DNA from: an uncultured Verrucomicrobiota bacterium
Lineage (GTDB): Bacteria > Verrucomicrobiota > Verrucomicrobiia > Chthoniobacterales > SZAS-18
Assembly (NCBI GenBank): GCA_937871685.1
Contig: CALMOL010000015.1
Location: forward strand, 1 to 19,389
Direction of reading: 5' to 3'
Length of the DNA stretch: 19,389 nucleotides
Shown: positions 6,056 through 13,047 of the stretch, piece by piece
Numbering within the stretch: the stretch's first letter is position 1
Layout: each line of letters begins with the position of its first letter
The notes under the pieces: generated by a model
What the model was told of the DNA's origin: nothing
The model's input: the letters and a program-made list of their open reading frames with translations, nothing else
Database searches by the model: none
Position numbers and translations under genes: made by a program

Positions 6056-7093
6056 ATGCCCGCCGCCGATTTCCCGCCCGACACCTTCCTGCTCCGTCCC
6101 GACGATCCCGCCGGCATCGGCCGGTATCTGGAATCTCAGGGACGCCTGGCGGCCGGTGAAAATGTGCGCGGAAGTGAACTGGCCGGCGCGGGAAACATGA
6201 ACTGCGTGGTGCGGGTGCGCACTGATCGCCGCACGCTCATCCTGAAGCAGGCCTTGCCTTGGGTGCAAAAATACCCGCAGATCGCCGCGCCGTGGGATCG
6301 CGCCTTGGTCGAGGCGAGCTTCTACGCCGCGGCGCGGCGCTCGCCGGAGGCTGCCTTGATGATGCCGGACATCCTTTGGCTCGACGAGGACGCGCGCCTG
6401 CTGGCGCTGGAGGATCTAGGCGCGGCCGCCGACCTGTCATCGCTGTATTCGGGCGCGTCCAAGCTGGAGCCGGCCGAGCTGCGGCTTTTGCTGCGCTTCC
6501 TTTCCTCGCTTCACTCGATCGCGCTTACGGCTGACGAGCACGCCGCCCTGGCCAACCGCGCCATGCGGGAACTGAACCATGAGCACATCTTCGACCTGCC
6601 GCTGCGGCCCGACAGCGGCGTGGACGTGGACCAATGGACGCCGGGCCTCGCGGAGGCGGCGCGGTCGCTGAAGGAAGACGCCGCCTACGTCGCGGCGGTG
6701 CGCGCGCTGGGGGAGCGCTACCTCGCCGATCGGCCGGACGGCGTGCTGCTTCACGGCGATTTTTTCCCCGGCTCCTTCCTGCGGCGCTCGGGCGGCGGGT
6801 TGTGCGTGATCGACCCGGAGTTTGGCTTTCCCGGCGACGCCGAGTTCGACGTGGGCGTGCTGTGGGCGCACCTCCATCTTTCCCGCCAGGAAAAGAAGCT
6901 CCTCGCGCAAACTTGGGAGGACTATCGCCCGTCGGGAGACTGGGCGCCGGCGCGGGCACGCCAATATGCGGGCGCAGAGATCATGCGCCGCCTGCTGGGC
7001 GTGGCGCAACTTCCGCTCGTGGCCGACCTCGCGCGCAAAAAGGAATTGCTCGAGCTGAGCCGCCGCCTCGTCCTGGAGCCGGAAAAGGCCTGA
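6056..7093 (+). CDS. Methylthioribose kinase-like phosphotransferase
   Basis: This 345-residue protein has the aminoglycoside phosphotransferase/choline-kinase fold. Visible elements are ELAGAGNMNCVVRV (nucleotide loop, about 41-54), LILKQALPWV with K64 as the ATP-binding Lys, LALEDLG (hinge, about 116-122), the catalytic loop HGDFFPGS (H233, D235), and IDPEFGFPGDAEFDVG, in which D253 binds metal. KQALPW, NHEHIF, the HGDxxxGS form of the loop and DPE in place of DFE all point to the methylthioribose kinase (MtnK) branch. MtnK phosphorylates 5-methylthioribose in the methionine salvage pathway. At 345 residues it is shorter than typical MtnK (about 400), and no other salvage gene is nearby, so the exact substrate is uncertain. 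The ATG at 6056 removes an unconserved N-terminal extension. It converges on tctA with only 6 bp between the stop codons. Confidence 0.75.
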   Translation: MPAADFPPDTFLLRPDDPAGIGRYLESQGRLAAGENVRGSELAGAGNMNCVVRVRTDRRTLILKQALPWVQKYPQIAAPWDRALVEASFYAAARRSPEAALMMPDILWLDEDARLLALEDLGAAADLSSLYSGASKLEPAELRLLLRFLSSLHSIALTADEHAALANRAMRELNHEHIFDLPLRPDSGVDVDQWTPGLAEAARSLKEDAAYVAAVRALGERYLADRPDGVLLHGDFFPGSFLRRSGGGLCVIDPEFGFPGDAEFDVGVLWAHLHLSRQEKKLLAQTWEDYRPSGDWAPARARQYAGAEIMRRLLGVAQLPLVADLARKKELLELSRRLVLEPEKA

Positions 7094-7099
7094 GCCGCG

Positions 7100-8647
7100 T
7101 CACGCCCTGGTGATCGGGGATGTCTTGCTCGTTTGGAGCCGGCGGCGCTTGCGCCAGCCAATCGCATTCCCGATCAGCGGCCACAGCGCGAGCACGATCG
7201 CGCCGGTGGTCAGCGTGCCGGCGAGGCCATTTCCCCAAAACACGCCGATCGAGCCGCGCGAGCCAAGCATGGACTGGCGGAAGGCGTCCTCGGTGGCATC
7301 GCCCAGCACGAGCGCGAGCACCATCGGCGCGAGCGGATATTCGAGCTTCTTGAAGATGTATCCCACCACGCCGAAGCCCAGCATCAGCCACACGTCGAAC
7401 ATGTTCGAGTGCACCGTGTAAGCACCCACGGCCGAGACCACCACGATGATCGGCGCCACGATGGAGAAGGGCACGCGCAGGATCGCCGCGAAGAGCGGCA
7501 CCGTGGCCAGCACCACGATCAGGCCGGCGAAGTTGCTCAGATACATCGAGGCGATCAGGCCCCACACGAACTCCTTCTTCTCGACGAAGAGCATCGGCCC
7601 CGGCTGCAGGCCCCACATCATCAGGCCGCCGAGCAGCACCGCCGCGGTGGCGGAGCCGGGAATTCCCAGGGTCATCATCGGCAGCAGCGCGCTGGTGCCC
7701 GCGGCGTGCGCGGCCGTTTCGGGGGCGATCACGCCCTCCAGGCGGCCGGTGCCAAACTCGTCCGGGTTCTTCGAGGTGCGCTTGGCGATGCCGTAGGCCA
7801 TGAACGACGCGGCCACCGCGCCGCCGGGCTTCACGCCCATCCACGCGCCCACGAGGCACGACTGGAGCACGGTAAACCAATATTTCGGCAGCTTCGCCCA
7901 GGTCTTCAGCACCACGCGCAGGTCGATCTTGGCCGCCTGCCCGCGGAAGGCGAGGCCCTCCTCCATCGAGAGGAAGATCTCGCCCAGGCCGAACAAGCCG
8001 ATCACGGCCACCAAGAAGTCAATGCCGCCGAGGAGGTGCGTGGAGCCGAAGGTCAGGCGGAGCTGCGCCGTCACCGTGTCCATGCCCACGGCCGCGAGGA
8101 TGAACCCCAGCACCGTGGCCGCGAGCGCCTTGACCGGCGAGCCGCGCCCCACGCCGACGAATGACGCGAAGGTCAGCAGATACACCGCGAACTTTTCCGG
8201 CGGCCCGAAGCGCAGCGCGAACTTCGCCACCCACGGCGCGGCGAAGGTGATCATCACCACCGAGAAGAACGCGCCGAGGAACGACCCCGTGAACGCCGCC
8301 GTGAGCGCCTCGCCGGCCCGCCCCTGCCGCGCGAGCGGATGGCCGTCGAAGGTGGTGGCCACGCTCCACGCCTCGCCGGGGATGTTGAAGAGAATGGACG
8401 TGATCGCTCCGCCGAAGAGCGCCCCCCAGTAGATGCACGAGAGGAGGATGATCGCCGAGGTCTGGCCCTCGGTGGTCTGGCCCATCGAGAAGGTGAGCGG
8501 CAGCAGGATCGCCACGCCGTTTGGACCGCCGAGTCCGGGCAGCACGCCGACGAGCACGCCCACGGTGATGCCCACCATCATGAGCCAAACGTTGTAGCCG
8601 GTGAGCGCCGTCTTGAAGCCGGCGAAAAGGAGCGAGATTTCTTCCAC
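7100..8647 (-). CDS. tctA: Tripartite tricarboxylate transporter, large membrane subunit TctA
   Basis: This 515-residue, highly hydrophobic protein has about a dozen membrane segments. The TctA family marks are present: VGVLPGLGGPNGVAILLPLTF near residues 35-55, then SCIYWGALFGGAITSILFNIPGE, and the second-half repeat APETAAHAAGTSALLPMMTL with GIPGSATAAVLLGGLMMWGL. The two PGLGG/GIPGS motifs mark the inverted repeat that forms the transport core. The subunit works with the small membrane protein TctB and a periplasmic binding protein TctC to import carboxylates using an ion gradient. It lies 25 nt downstream of tctB on the same strand. The C-terminus is Lys/Arg-rich (WRKRRRLQTSK). Confidence 0.96.
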   Translation of the reverse strand: MEEISLLFAGFKTALTGYNVWLMMVGITVGVLVGVLPGLGGPNGVAILLPLTFSMGQTTEGQTSAIILLSCIYWGALFGGAITSILFNIPGEAWSVATTFDGHPLARQGRAGEALTAAFTGSFLGAFFSVVMITFAAPWVAKFALRFGPPEKFAVYLLTFASFVGVGRGSPVKALAATVLGFILAAVGMDTVTAQLRLTFGSTHLLGGIDFLVAVIGLFGLGEIFLSMEEGLAFRGQAAKIDLRVVLKTWAKLPKYWFTVLQSCLVGAWMGVKPGGAVAASFMAYGIAKRTSKNPDEFGTGRLEGVIAPETAAHAAGTSALLPMMTLGIPGSATAAVLLGGLMMWGLQPGPMLFVEKKEFVWGLIASMYLSNFAGLIVVLATVPLFAAILRVPFSIVAPIIVVVSAVGAYTVHSNMFDVWLMLGFGVVGYIFKKLEYPLAPMVLALVLGDATEDAFRQSMLGSRGSIGVFWGNGLAGTLTTGAIVLALWPLIGNAIGWRKRRRLQTSKTSPITRA

Positions 8648-8672
8648 GGGAGGAACGGCGGGAGGAAAGGGA

Positions 8673-9266
8673 TCAGCGCGGGTCCTTGCTGCCGAACAGA
8701 TTCCGGAACGCGTTGCGCACCGCTTGGTCGGCCGTCTGCACGCGGGCGGCGACCCAATCGTCAGCCGCGTTCTTGGGCAGCGGAGTCTGGAAGACGACCT
8801 CGAACATCCACAGCAGAATGAGGCTGGTCGTAAGGGCGGTGACGAGGGCCTTCCACCATGGGAAGCGCCCCACGAAAATCATGAACCCGGCGATGAAGAG
8901 CGCCGATGCCCCGTAGATGCCCTGCCACGCCGTGAGCGCCACGTAGGCGACGGTAGGCAGCGCCACCGTGAGCACCGGCCGCATCTTGCCTTCCTCCACG
9001 AATCGCTCGCCAAGCAGCTTTCGCTTCCACACCGCCTGCCCGAGGATGATCGCGCCGCACCCGGCAAGGAGCAGGCCGAGGCGCAGCGGGAAGTAGCCGG
9101 CGCGCGGCCCCTCGGAGCCCCAGCCCGAGCCGAGTCGATAGGAATCCCACGCCACCACGAGGCCGATGGCGATCAGCAGCGCGGCGACCACTATATCCAT
9201 CGTCGCCATCGAGGGCATGCCGCGCCGGGCGGATCGAGGAGAGGAGGGCGGGGCGTCCGAGGACAT
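8673..9266 (-). CDS. tctB: Tripartite tricarboxylate transporter, small membrane subunit TctB
   Basis: This 197-residue protein has four membrane segments, the TctB layout: IVVAALLIAIGLVVAWDSY, YFPLRLGLLLAGCGAIILGQAV, then VALPTVAYVALTAW with GIYGASALFIAGFMIFVG, and ALVTALTTSLILLWMFEVVF. The RLGSGWGSEGPRAGYFPLRLG loop matches the usual GPGFFP region between the first two helices. The start at 9266 (MSSDAPPSS) was chosen over the long in-frame extension, which translates a C/G-tract region into Gly/Pro/Arg. ATG at 9218 (MPSMATMD) is an alternative. No Shine-Dalgarno sequence is visible at either. tctC lies 937 nt upstream, with a RAYT gene and palindromes inserted between. A possible operator is 56 nt upstream. 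Confidence 0.9.
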   Translation of the reverse strand: MSSDAPPSSPRSARRGMPSMATMDIVVAALLIAIGLVVAWDSYRLGSGWGSEGPRAGYFPLRLGLLLAGCGAIILGQAVWKRKLLGERFVEEGKMRPVLTVALPTVAYVALTAWQGIYGASALFIAGFMIFVGRFPWWKALVTALTTSLILLWMFEVVFQTPLPKNAADDWVAARVQTADQAVRNAFRNLFGSKDPR

Positions 9267-9321
9267 GTGCGCGGTCAAGCCAGCAGCAGCCGGCGAAGCG
9301 GCGGGACGATGGGCGGTTGGG

Positions 9322-9336
9322 GATTGAATGCAATTC
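9322..9336. promoter_or_regulatory. Possible operator upstream of tctB
   Basis: GATTGAATGCAATT matches the core of the 20-bp palindrome at 12881-12900 (GATTGCATGCAATC) at 12 of 14 positions. It lies 56 nt upstream of the tctB start and stands out in this GC-rich background. It is a candidate second site for the same regulator. Confidence 0.4.
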
Positions 9337-9367
9337 GATTCGGCCGGTTTGCGGAAGCGGGAGGATG

Positions 9368-9489
9368 TTTTGGAGGGCCGGGGGGGGGGAGCGCCCCCCC
9401 CCCCCCCGGAGCGGGCGCACCCCACGCCTCGCCCCGCCCGCCGCCGCCGGGGCGGTGGCGCTCCCCCCCCCCCCCCCCCCCCCAAAAAC
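9368..9489. repeat. C/G-tract inverted repeat next to RAYT gene
   Basis: The left arm TTTTGGAGGGCC plus a 10-G run and AGCGCC pairs with the right arm GGCGCT plus a 21-C run and AAAAACG. Between them are a 14-C run and GC-rich sequence. The outer end TGTTTTGGAGGGC is the same as the outer end of the palindrome at 10071. It may be a real, extreme palindrome or a badly assembled copy of that element. Confidence 0.5.
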
Positions 9490-9494
9490 GCCTC

Positions 9495-10088
9495 TCACCA
9501 TTCAGCGTCCACCTCGAAGTCATCGGGCACCTGGACGCGGTCGATTTTAGAGCGGTGCAAAGCCTTCACCCGCGCGGACGTTGCCGTGCGCTCGAACCAT
9601 CCAGCCGAGCACCACGGATATTGCTCGGCGACCGCCACCAAGCCATGTCGCACCGGATTGCGGCGCGTGTAGGCGAGGCGGGCGAAATATGAGCGATCGT
9701 AGGTGAGGTGGGTCTCCCAATAGTTGTGCCAGACCTTCCGACCCGGTGCATCGTCGAGGTCGTTGGTCCATTTGGCGGTGCGCTCATGCAGGAACGCCAG
9801 CATCGTTCGGAGGCTTTCGGCGCCGGAGGCATCAGACGGAGAAAGGCCTCCGAAATGGTAATGGTTTGAGAAGACCGCCCATGCTTCCAACTGCCAACCG
9901 TGGTCGCGCGCCACGGTTAACAGGCCGCGGTGCAGCACTTCGAGGCGCGTTCTCCCGCGGAAATGATGCGCTTTCCGGTAGGTGGCCGCCGTCACGAAGT
10001 AAGCACCGGCGGCGCCGAGACGATGCTCCGGCGCGCGCGGCCACGGCGTCTCGCGTATGGTGGGAGACGTTTTGGAGGGCGGTGGCAA
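9495..10088 (-). CDS. REP-associated tyrosine transposase (RAYT)
   Basis: This 197-residue protein of the Y1_Tnp/IS200-like single-strand transposase superfamily, RAYT branch, has the expected motifs. Near the N-terminus is the AGAYFVTAATYRKAHHF beta-strand. The HUH motif is SNHYHFGG (H76, H78). VWHNYWETHLTYDRSYF precedes the catalytic region, with the likely catalytic tyrosine Y140 in AYTRRNPVRHGLV. RAYTs bind and cut REP-type hairpins and are usually single-copy domesticated transposases. The frame can begin only at TTG (10088) or another non-ATG codon, because no ATG lies between there and the HUH motif. The first seven codons are the arm of the 10071-10174 palindrome itself. The gene is inserted between tctC and tctB, in the same direction. 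Confidence 0.9.
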   Translation of the reverse strand: MPPPSKTSPTIRETPWPRAPEHRLGAAGAYFVTAATYRKAHHFRGRTRLEVLHRGLLTVARDHGWQLEAWAVFSNHYHFGGLSPSDASGAESLRTMLAFLHERTAKWTNDLDDAPGRKVWHNYWETHLTYDRSYFARLAYTRRNPVRHGLVAVAEQYPWCSAGWFERTATSARVKALHRSKIDRVQVPDDFEVDAEW

Positions 10089-10174
10089 GCGTCAGCGCGA
10101 CACCGCTTTGGGATCAAAGCCGCGGCCACGCAGAGAAAGCGGTGTCGCGCTGACGCTTGCCACCGCCCTCCAAA
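10071..10174. repeat. Long palindromic element, copy B (RAYT-associated)
   Basis: A perfect 39-bp inverted repeat (10071-10109 with 10136-10174) surrounds a 26-nt loop at 10110-10135. The left arm begins TTTGGAGGGCGGTGGCAAGC. The first 18 nt form the 5' end of the RAYT reading frame. The TTTGGAG-x-GCGGTGGCAAGC arm and the GCCGCGGC-containing loop are shared with copy A at 3921-4052. This is the expected arrangement for a REP/BIME-like substrate beside its own RAYT. Confidence 0.93.
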
Positions 10175-10203
10175 GCCTTCGGCCCTCTCTCCGAGCGCGT
10201 CCC

Positions 10204-11223
10204 TCAGTTCTGGTTAAACAGGAACTTCGCGGCCGTCATGATCTCCTTGTGCTTCTTCTCGTCCTGCTCCAGGAACTCGGTGAACTCGCGGCCGCTCAGG
10301 AAGGTGCTCTTCAGCGCGTTGGCCTCCATGTAGGACTTCCACTCGGGCGTGGCCGTCACCTTGCGGAAGAAGTCCACATACCAGTCGGTGGCCTCCTTGG
10401 GCACGCCGCCGGGCAGGAACATCCCGCGCAGCATCAGATACTCCACGTCGAGGCCCAGCTCCTTGGCGGTGGGGATGTCGGACCACGCTTGGTCAGCGGT
10501 GACCTTGCCCTTGTATTCGGAGCGCTGGGAATCAAAGATGCACAGCGCGCGCACCTGGCCGGCCTTCCACTGGGCCACGTTCTCGGAGGGGTTGTTGACG
10601 TTGGCGTCGATGTGCTTGCCGACGAGCTGCGTGGCGGCCTCGGCGCCGGACTTGTAGGGGATGTAGGTGAACTTGGTGCCGGCCTTGGCGTCGATCAGCG
10701 CGGTGAGGATCTGGTCTTCGCGCTTGGAGGCGGTGCCGCCCATCTTCATCTTGTCGGGGCCGGCGGACTTCACGGCCTCCAGGAACTCGCGCGGCGTCTT
10801 CCACGGCTGGTCGGCGTGGACCCACAGGCAGAACTCGTCCAGCGCGATGCACGCCACGGGGGTGAGGTCGCGCCAGTTGAACGGGATGTTCGAGGCGAGC
10901 GGCAGGGCGTAGAGGCCGGTGTTGCCGATGAAGAGCTTGTGCGCTTCGCCCTTGGCGCCCTTGGCCTCCATCATGCCCTCGGCGCCGCCCGCGCCGCTCT
11001 TGATGGTGATGATGAAGTTCTGCTTGGTCAGGTTGTGCTTGACGGCGACGGCCTGGATGGTGCGCGCGAGCTGGTCGGTCGCCCCGCCGGCGCCGGCGTT
11101 GACGATGATCTCGATGGGTTTCTGCGGCTCCCATTTCTGCTGCGCGGGGAGCGCGGCGGGGAGGAGGACGGCCGGAAGCGCGAGCGCCGCGGCGCGGAGG
11201 AAGGAGCGACGGGAGGAGTTCAT
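10204..11223 (-). CDS. tctC: Tripartite tricarboxylate transporter, substrate-binding protein TctC (Bug family)
   Basis: This 339-residue periplasmic binding protein opens with a twin-arginine type signal (SSRRSFLR, hydrophobic core, LPAALPA; cleavage likely near residue 27). The mature part has the Bug/TctC pattern: KPIEIIVNAGAGGATDQLARTI (the ligand-contacting first loop), then GGTASKREDQILTALI and YIPYKSGAEAATQLVGKHIDANV (the second ligand loop region), and IPTAKELGLDVEYLMLRGMFLPGGVP. The protein binds a carboxylate and delivers it to TctA/TctB. The ATG at 11223 was chosen because the signal peptide starts there. The in-frame extension upstream is the repeat array. No Shine-Dalgarno sequence is visible. 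It is the first gene of the tct set, but tctB is separated from it by the RAYT insertion. Confidence 0.95.
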   Translation of the reverse strand: MNSSRRSFLRAAALALPAVLLPAALPAQQKWEPQKPIEIIVNAGAGGATDQLARTIQAVAVKHNLTKQNFIITIKSGAGGAEGMMEAKGAKGEAHKLFIGNTGLYALPLASNIPFNWRDLTPVACIALDEFCLWVHADQPWKTPREFLEAVKSAGPDKMKMGGTASKREDQILTALIDAKAGTKFTYIPYKSGAEAATQLVGKHIDANVNNPSENVAQWKAGQVRALCIFDSQRSEYKGKVTADQAWSDIPTAKELGLDVEYLMLRGMFLPGGVPKEATDWYVDFFRKVTATPEWKSYMEANALKSTFLSGREFTEFLEQDEKKHKEIMTAAKFLFNQN

Positions 11224-11350
11224 GGGGGATGGGGCGCGCCAATCGTATCGCCTTCGCTTGCGCCCACAAGACCCACGGCGGCGGGAAATTGCCGCGGGGA
11301 GGGCGGAAGCGGTCCGGTCACCAGAAGCGCGCCCTTGTCGCCACGCCCCG

Positions 11351-11635
11351 GAGACTTCGCCCGGACGCTCGCGAGACTTGGGAGCAAGTCTCGCGAGAGT
11401 CCGAAGGGATCCTGCGCAGGACGAGTTTGGTCCTGCGCAGGATGCCTGCCCACTCTGCGCAGACTTCCGCGAAGCCTGCGCAGGACGAAGGCCGTCCTGC
11501 GCAGGACCCCTGCCAAGTCTGCGCAGGATCAAAACCGTCCTGCGCAGGACCTCTCTGGACTCTGCGCAGGCTTGGCCGAAGCCTGCGCAGGACGGCCTTC
11601 GTCCTGCGCAGGATCTCGGGAAGTCTTCGGAGCGC
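11351..11635. repeat. Phased TGCGCA palindrome array (array 2)
   Basis: Ten TGCGCA cores, most inside CCTGCGCAGG or the full TCCTGCGCAGGA, start at 11413, 11434, 11456, 11477, 11498, 11520, 11541, 11563, 11584 and 11605. Steps are 21, 22, 21, 21, 22, 21, 22, 21 and 21, with a mean of 21.3 bp. Two TCGCGA palindromes at centres 11371.5 and 11393.5 and a TTCGGA at 11628.5 extend the same phase. The spacers of about 10 nt are variable. The first 29 nt match array 1 with one difference. The array fills most of the 447-nt gap between the aminotransferase stop and tctC. Nothing else in 11224-11670 looks like a gene. Confidence 0.93.
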
Positions 11636-11670
11636 GGCTTGCTGGGATTGCGAGGAGGCGGGCAAGCCTC

Positions 11671-12864
11671 TCAGGCCTCATTTCCTGCCAGCCATTCCAT
11701 CGCCGCGCGCACGCCGCCGGGCTGGTGGGGCACGCCGGCCTTGGCAAGGGTCATCTCCACGCCGGCCAGGGTGCCGCAGAGGGTGAGGTCGTTGAAATCA
11801 CCGAGGTGGCCGATGCGGAAGACCTTGCCCGCGAGCTGCGAGAGGCCCGCGCCGAGCGAGAGGTTGAAGGATGCCAGCGCGATCTTGCGGAAGGCGGCCT
11901 CGTCGTGGCCGGCCGGCAGCAGCACGGCGGTGAGCGAGGAGGAATATTCCTCCTCGTCGAGCGCGAAGACTTCCAGGCCCCACGCGCGCACGGCGCGGCG
12001 CGTGGCCTCGGCGTGGCGGCGGTGGCGGGCGAAGACGTGCTCCAAGCCTTCCTCGTCGAGGAGCATCCGCAGCGCCTCGCGCAGGCCGTAGAGCAGGTTC
12101 GTGCCCGGCGTGTAGGGGAAGAAGCCCGCGTCGTTCGGCGCGATCATCTCGTCCCACGCCCAGTATGAGCGCGGCATCGTGGCGTCCTTCGACGCGGCGA
12201 GCGCCTTGGGGCTGGCGCAGTTGAAGGAGAGGCCCGGCGGCAGCATGAGGCCCTTTTGGGAGCCGGCCACGGTCACGTCCACGCCCCACTCGTCGTGGCG
12301 GTAGTCGATGGAGGCGAGCGAGGAGATCGTGTCCACGAGCAGCAGCGCGGGGTGCCCGGCCGCGTCCAGCGCGCGGCGCACGGGGGCGATGAGCGAGGCG
12401 ACGCCGGTGGAGGTCTCGTTGTGGACGCAGCACACGGCCTTGATCGCGTGCGCGGAATCCTCGCGCAGCTTGGCCTCCAGCGCCGCCGCGTCCACGCCGC
12501 GCCGCCAGCCGTCGGGGCCGGCCGGCAGGAATTCCGCCGCGAGGCCGAGGCGCCCGGCGAGCTTCTTCCACAGCGCGGCGAAGTGGCCAGTCTCGGCCAT
12601 CACCACGCGGTCGCCGGGCGAGAGCACGTTCACCAGTGCCGCCTCCCACGCGCCGGTGCCGGACGCGGGATAGATGAAGACGCGGCCCTTCTCGGTCTGG
12701 AAGATGTGCTTCATCTCCGCGAGGCACTCGCGGCCAAGCTCGGCGAAGGAGGGGCCGCGGTGGTCGATGGTCGGATAGTCCATCGCCCGCAGCACGCGGT
12801 CGGGCACGTTGGTCGGGCCGGGGATCTGGAGGAAGTGCCGGCCGGGCGGGGGAGTGTTGTTCAT
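11671..12864 (-). CDS. Class V aminotransferase, serine-glyoxylate type
   Basis: This 397-residue PLP enzyme of the alanine/serine-glyoxylate aminotransferase family has IPGPTNVPDRVLRAMDYPTI and DHRGPSFAELG at the start. The cofactor site is YPASGTGAWEAALVN (about 65-79), D178 in LLVDTISSLASIDY contacts the pyridine N, and VDVTVAGSQKGLMLPPG carries K204 as the Schiff-base lysine. FRIGHLGDFND near residue 360 is the typical C-terminal substrate Arg motif. The family moves an amino group from serine or alanine to glyoxylate. The start at 12864 (MNNTPPPGRHF) is preferred to the in-frame extension at 12891, which would cover the 20-bp palindrome. It diverges from the CoA-transferase gene. A product yielding or consuming glyoxylate would fit the cluster, but that is inference. 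Confidence 0.9.
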   Translation of the reverse strand: MNNTPPPGRHFLQIPGPTNVPDRVLRAMDYPTIDHRGPSFAELGRECLAEMKHIFQTEKGRVFIYPASGTGAWEAALVNVLSPGDRVVMAETGHFAALWKKLAGRLGLAAEFLPAGPDGWRRGVDAAALEAKLREDSAHAIKAVCCVHNETSTGVASLIAPVRRALDAAGHPALLLVDTISSLASIDYRHDEWGVDVTVAGSQKGLMLPPGLSFNCASPKALAASKDATMPRSYWAWDEMIAPNDAGFFPYTPGTNLLYGLREALRMLLDEEGLEHVFARHRRHAEATRRAVRAWGLEVFALDEEEYSSSLTAVLLPAGHDEAAFRKIALASFNLSLGAGLSQLAGKVFRIGHLGDFNDLTLCGTLAGVEMTLAKAGVPHQPGGVRAAMEWLAGNEA

Positions 12865-12880
12865 GGCGGTAAGAATCCAG

Positions 12881-12900
12881 GCTGATTGCATGCAATCAGC
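12881..12900. promoter_or_regulatory. Perfect 20-bp palindrome, probable operator
   Basis: GCTGATTGCATGCAATCAGC is its own reverse complement over all 20 bases. It lies 16 nt upstream of the aminotransferase start and 147 nt upstream of the CoA-transferase start, in the divergent intergenic region. Its shape fits a dimeric HTH regulator site (GntR or LysR type would be possible), but no regulator gene is in the window. Confidence 0.7.
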
Positions 12901-12959
12901 GCCGAAAGCATGAGTCGGCCCACCAGGGCGGCAAGCGGAAAGACGCCGCGCCCGCGCCC

Positions 12960-13009
12960 TTCGTTTGCCGGCGGAGCCTCAACGCGCCCTCCGGCGGGCA
13001 ACAAACGAA
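12960..13009. repeat. Imperfect hairpin in the divergent promoter region
   Basis: TTCGTTTG (12960-12967) pairs with CAAACGAA (13002-13009), and CGGAG (12972-12976) with CTCCG inside, with bulges. It lies about 40 nt before the CoA-transferase start and could lie in that gene's mRNA leader. Confidence 0.4.
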
Positions 13010-13047
13010 CGGATGACGTGCAAGGCAGATGCGCCCGTCGCGGACGC

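Noticed and set aside
3913..6159. Long + strand open frame of 748 codons
   Set aside because: It runs antisense through the porin gene, the terminator and the palindrome. Its Arg/Glu/Val/Gly-rich translation is the usual shadow of a GC-rich gene.
7133..8164. Open frames antisense to tctA (+ strand)
   Set aside because: His/Arg/Ala-rich shadow of a clearly recognised transporter gene.
9267..9485. Longer N-terminus for TctB
   Set aside because: The extension is a translation of C/G runs (poly-Gly/Pro/Arg) and has no family match. ATG at 9266 gives the usual length.
11350..11640. CRISPR array
   Set aside because: The conserved part is only 10-12 nt and palindromic, the period is 21-22 bp, and no cas genes are present. 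CRISPR repeats and spacers are each normally over 20 nt.
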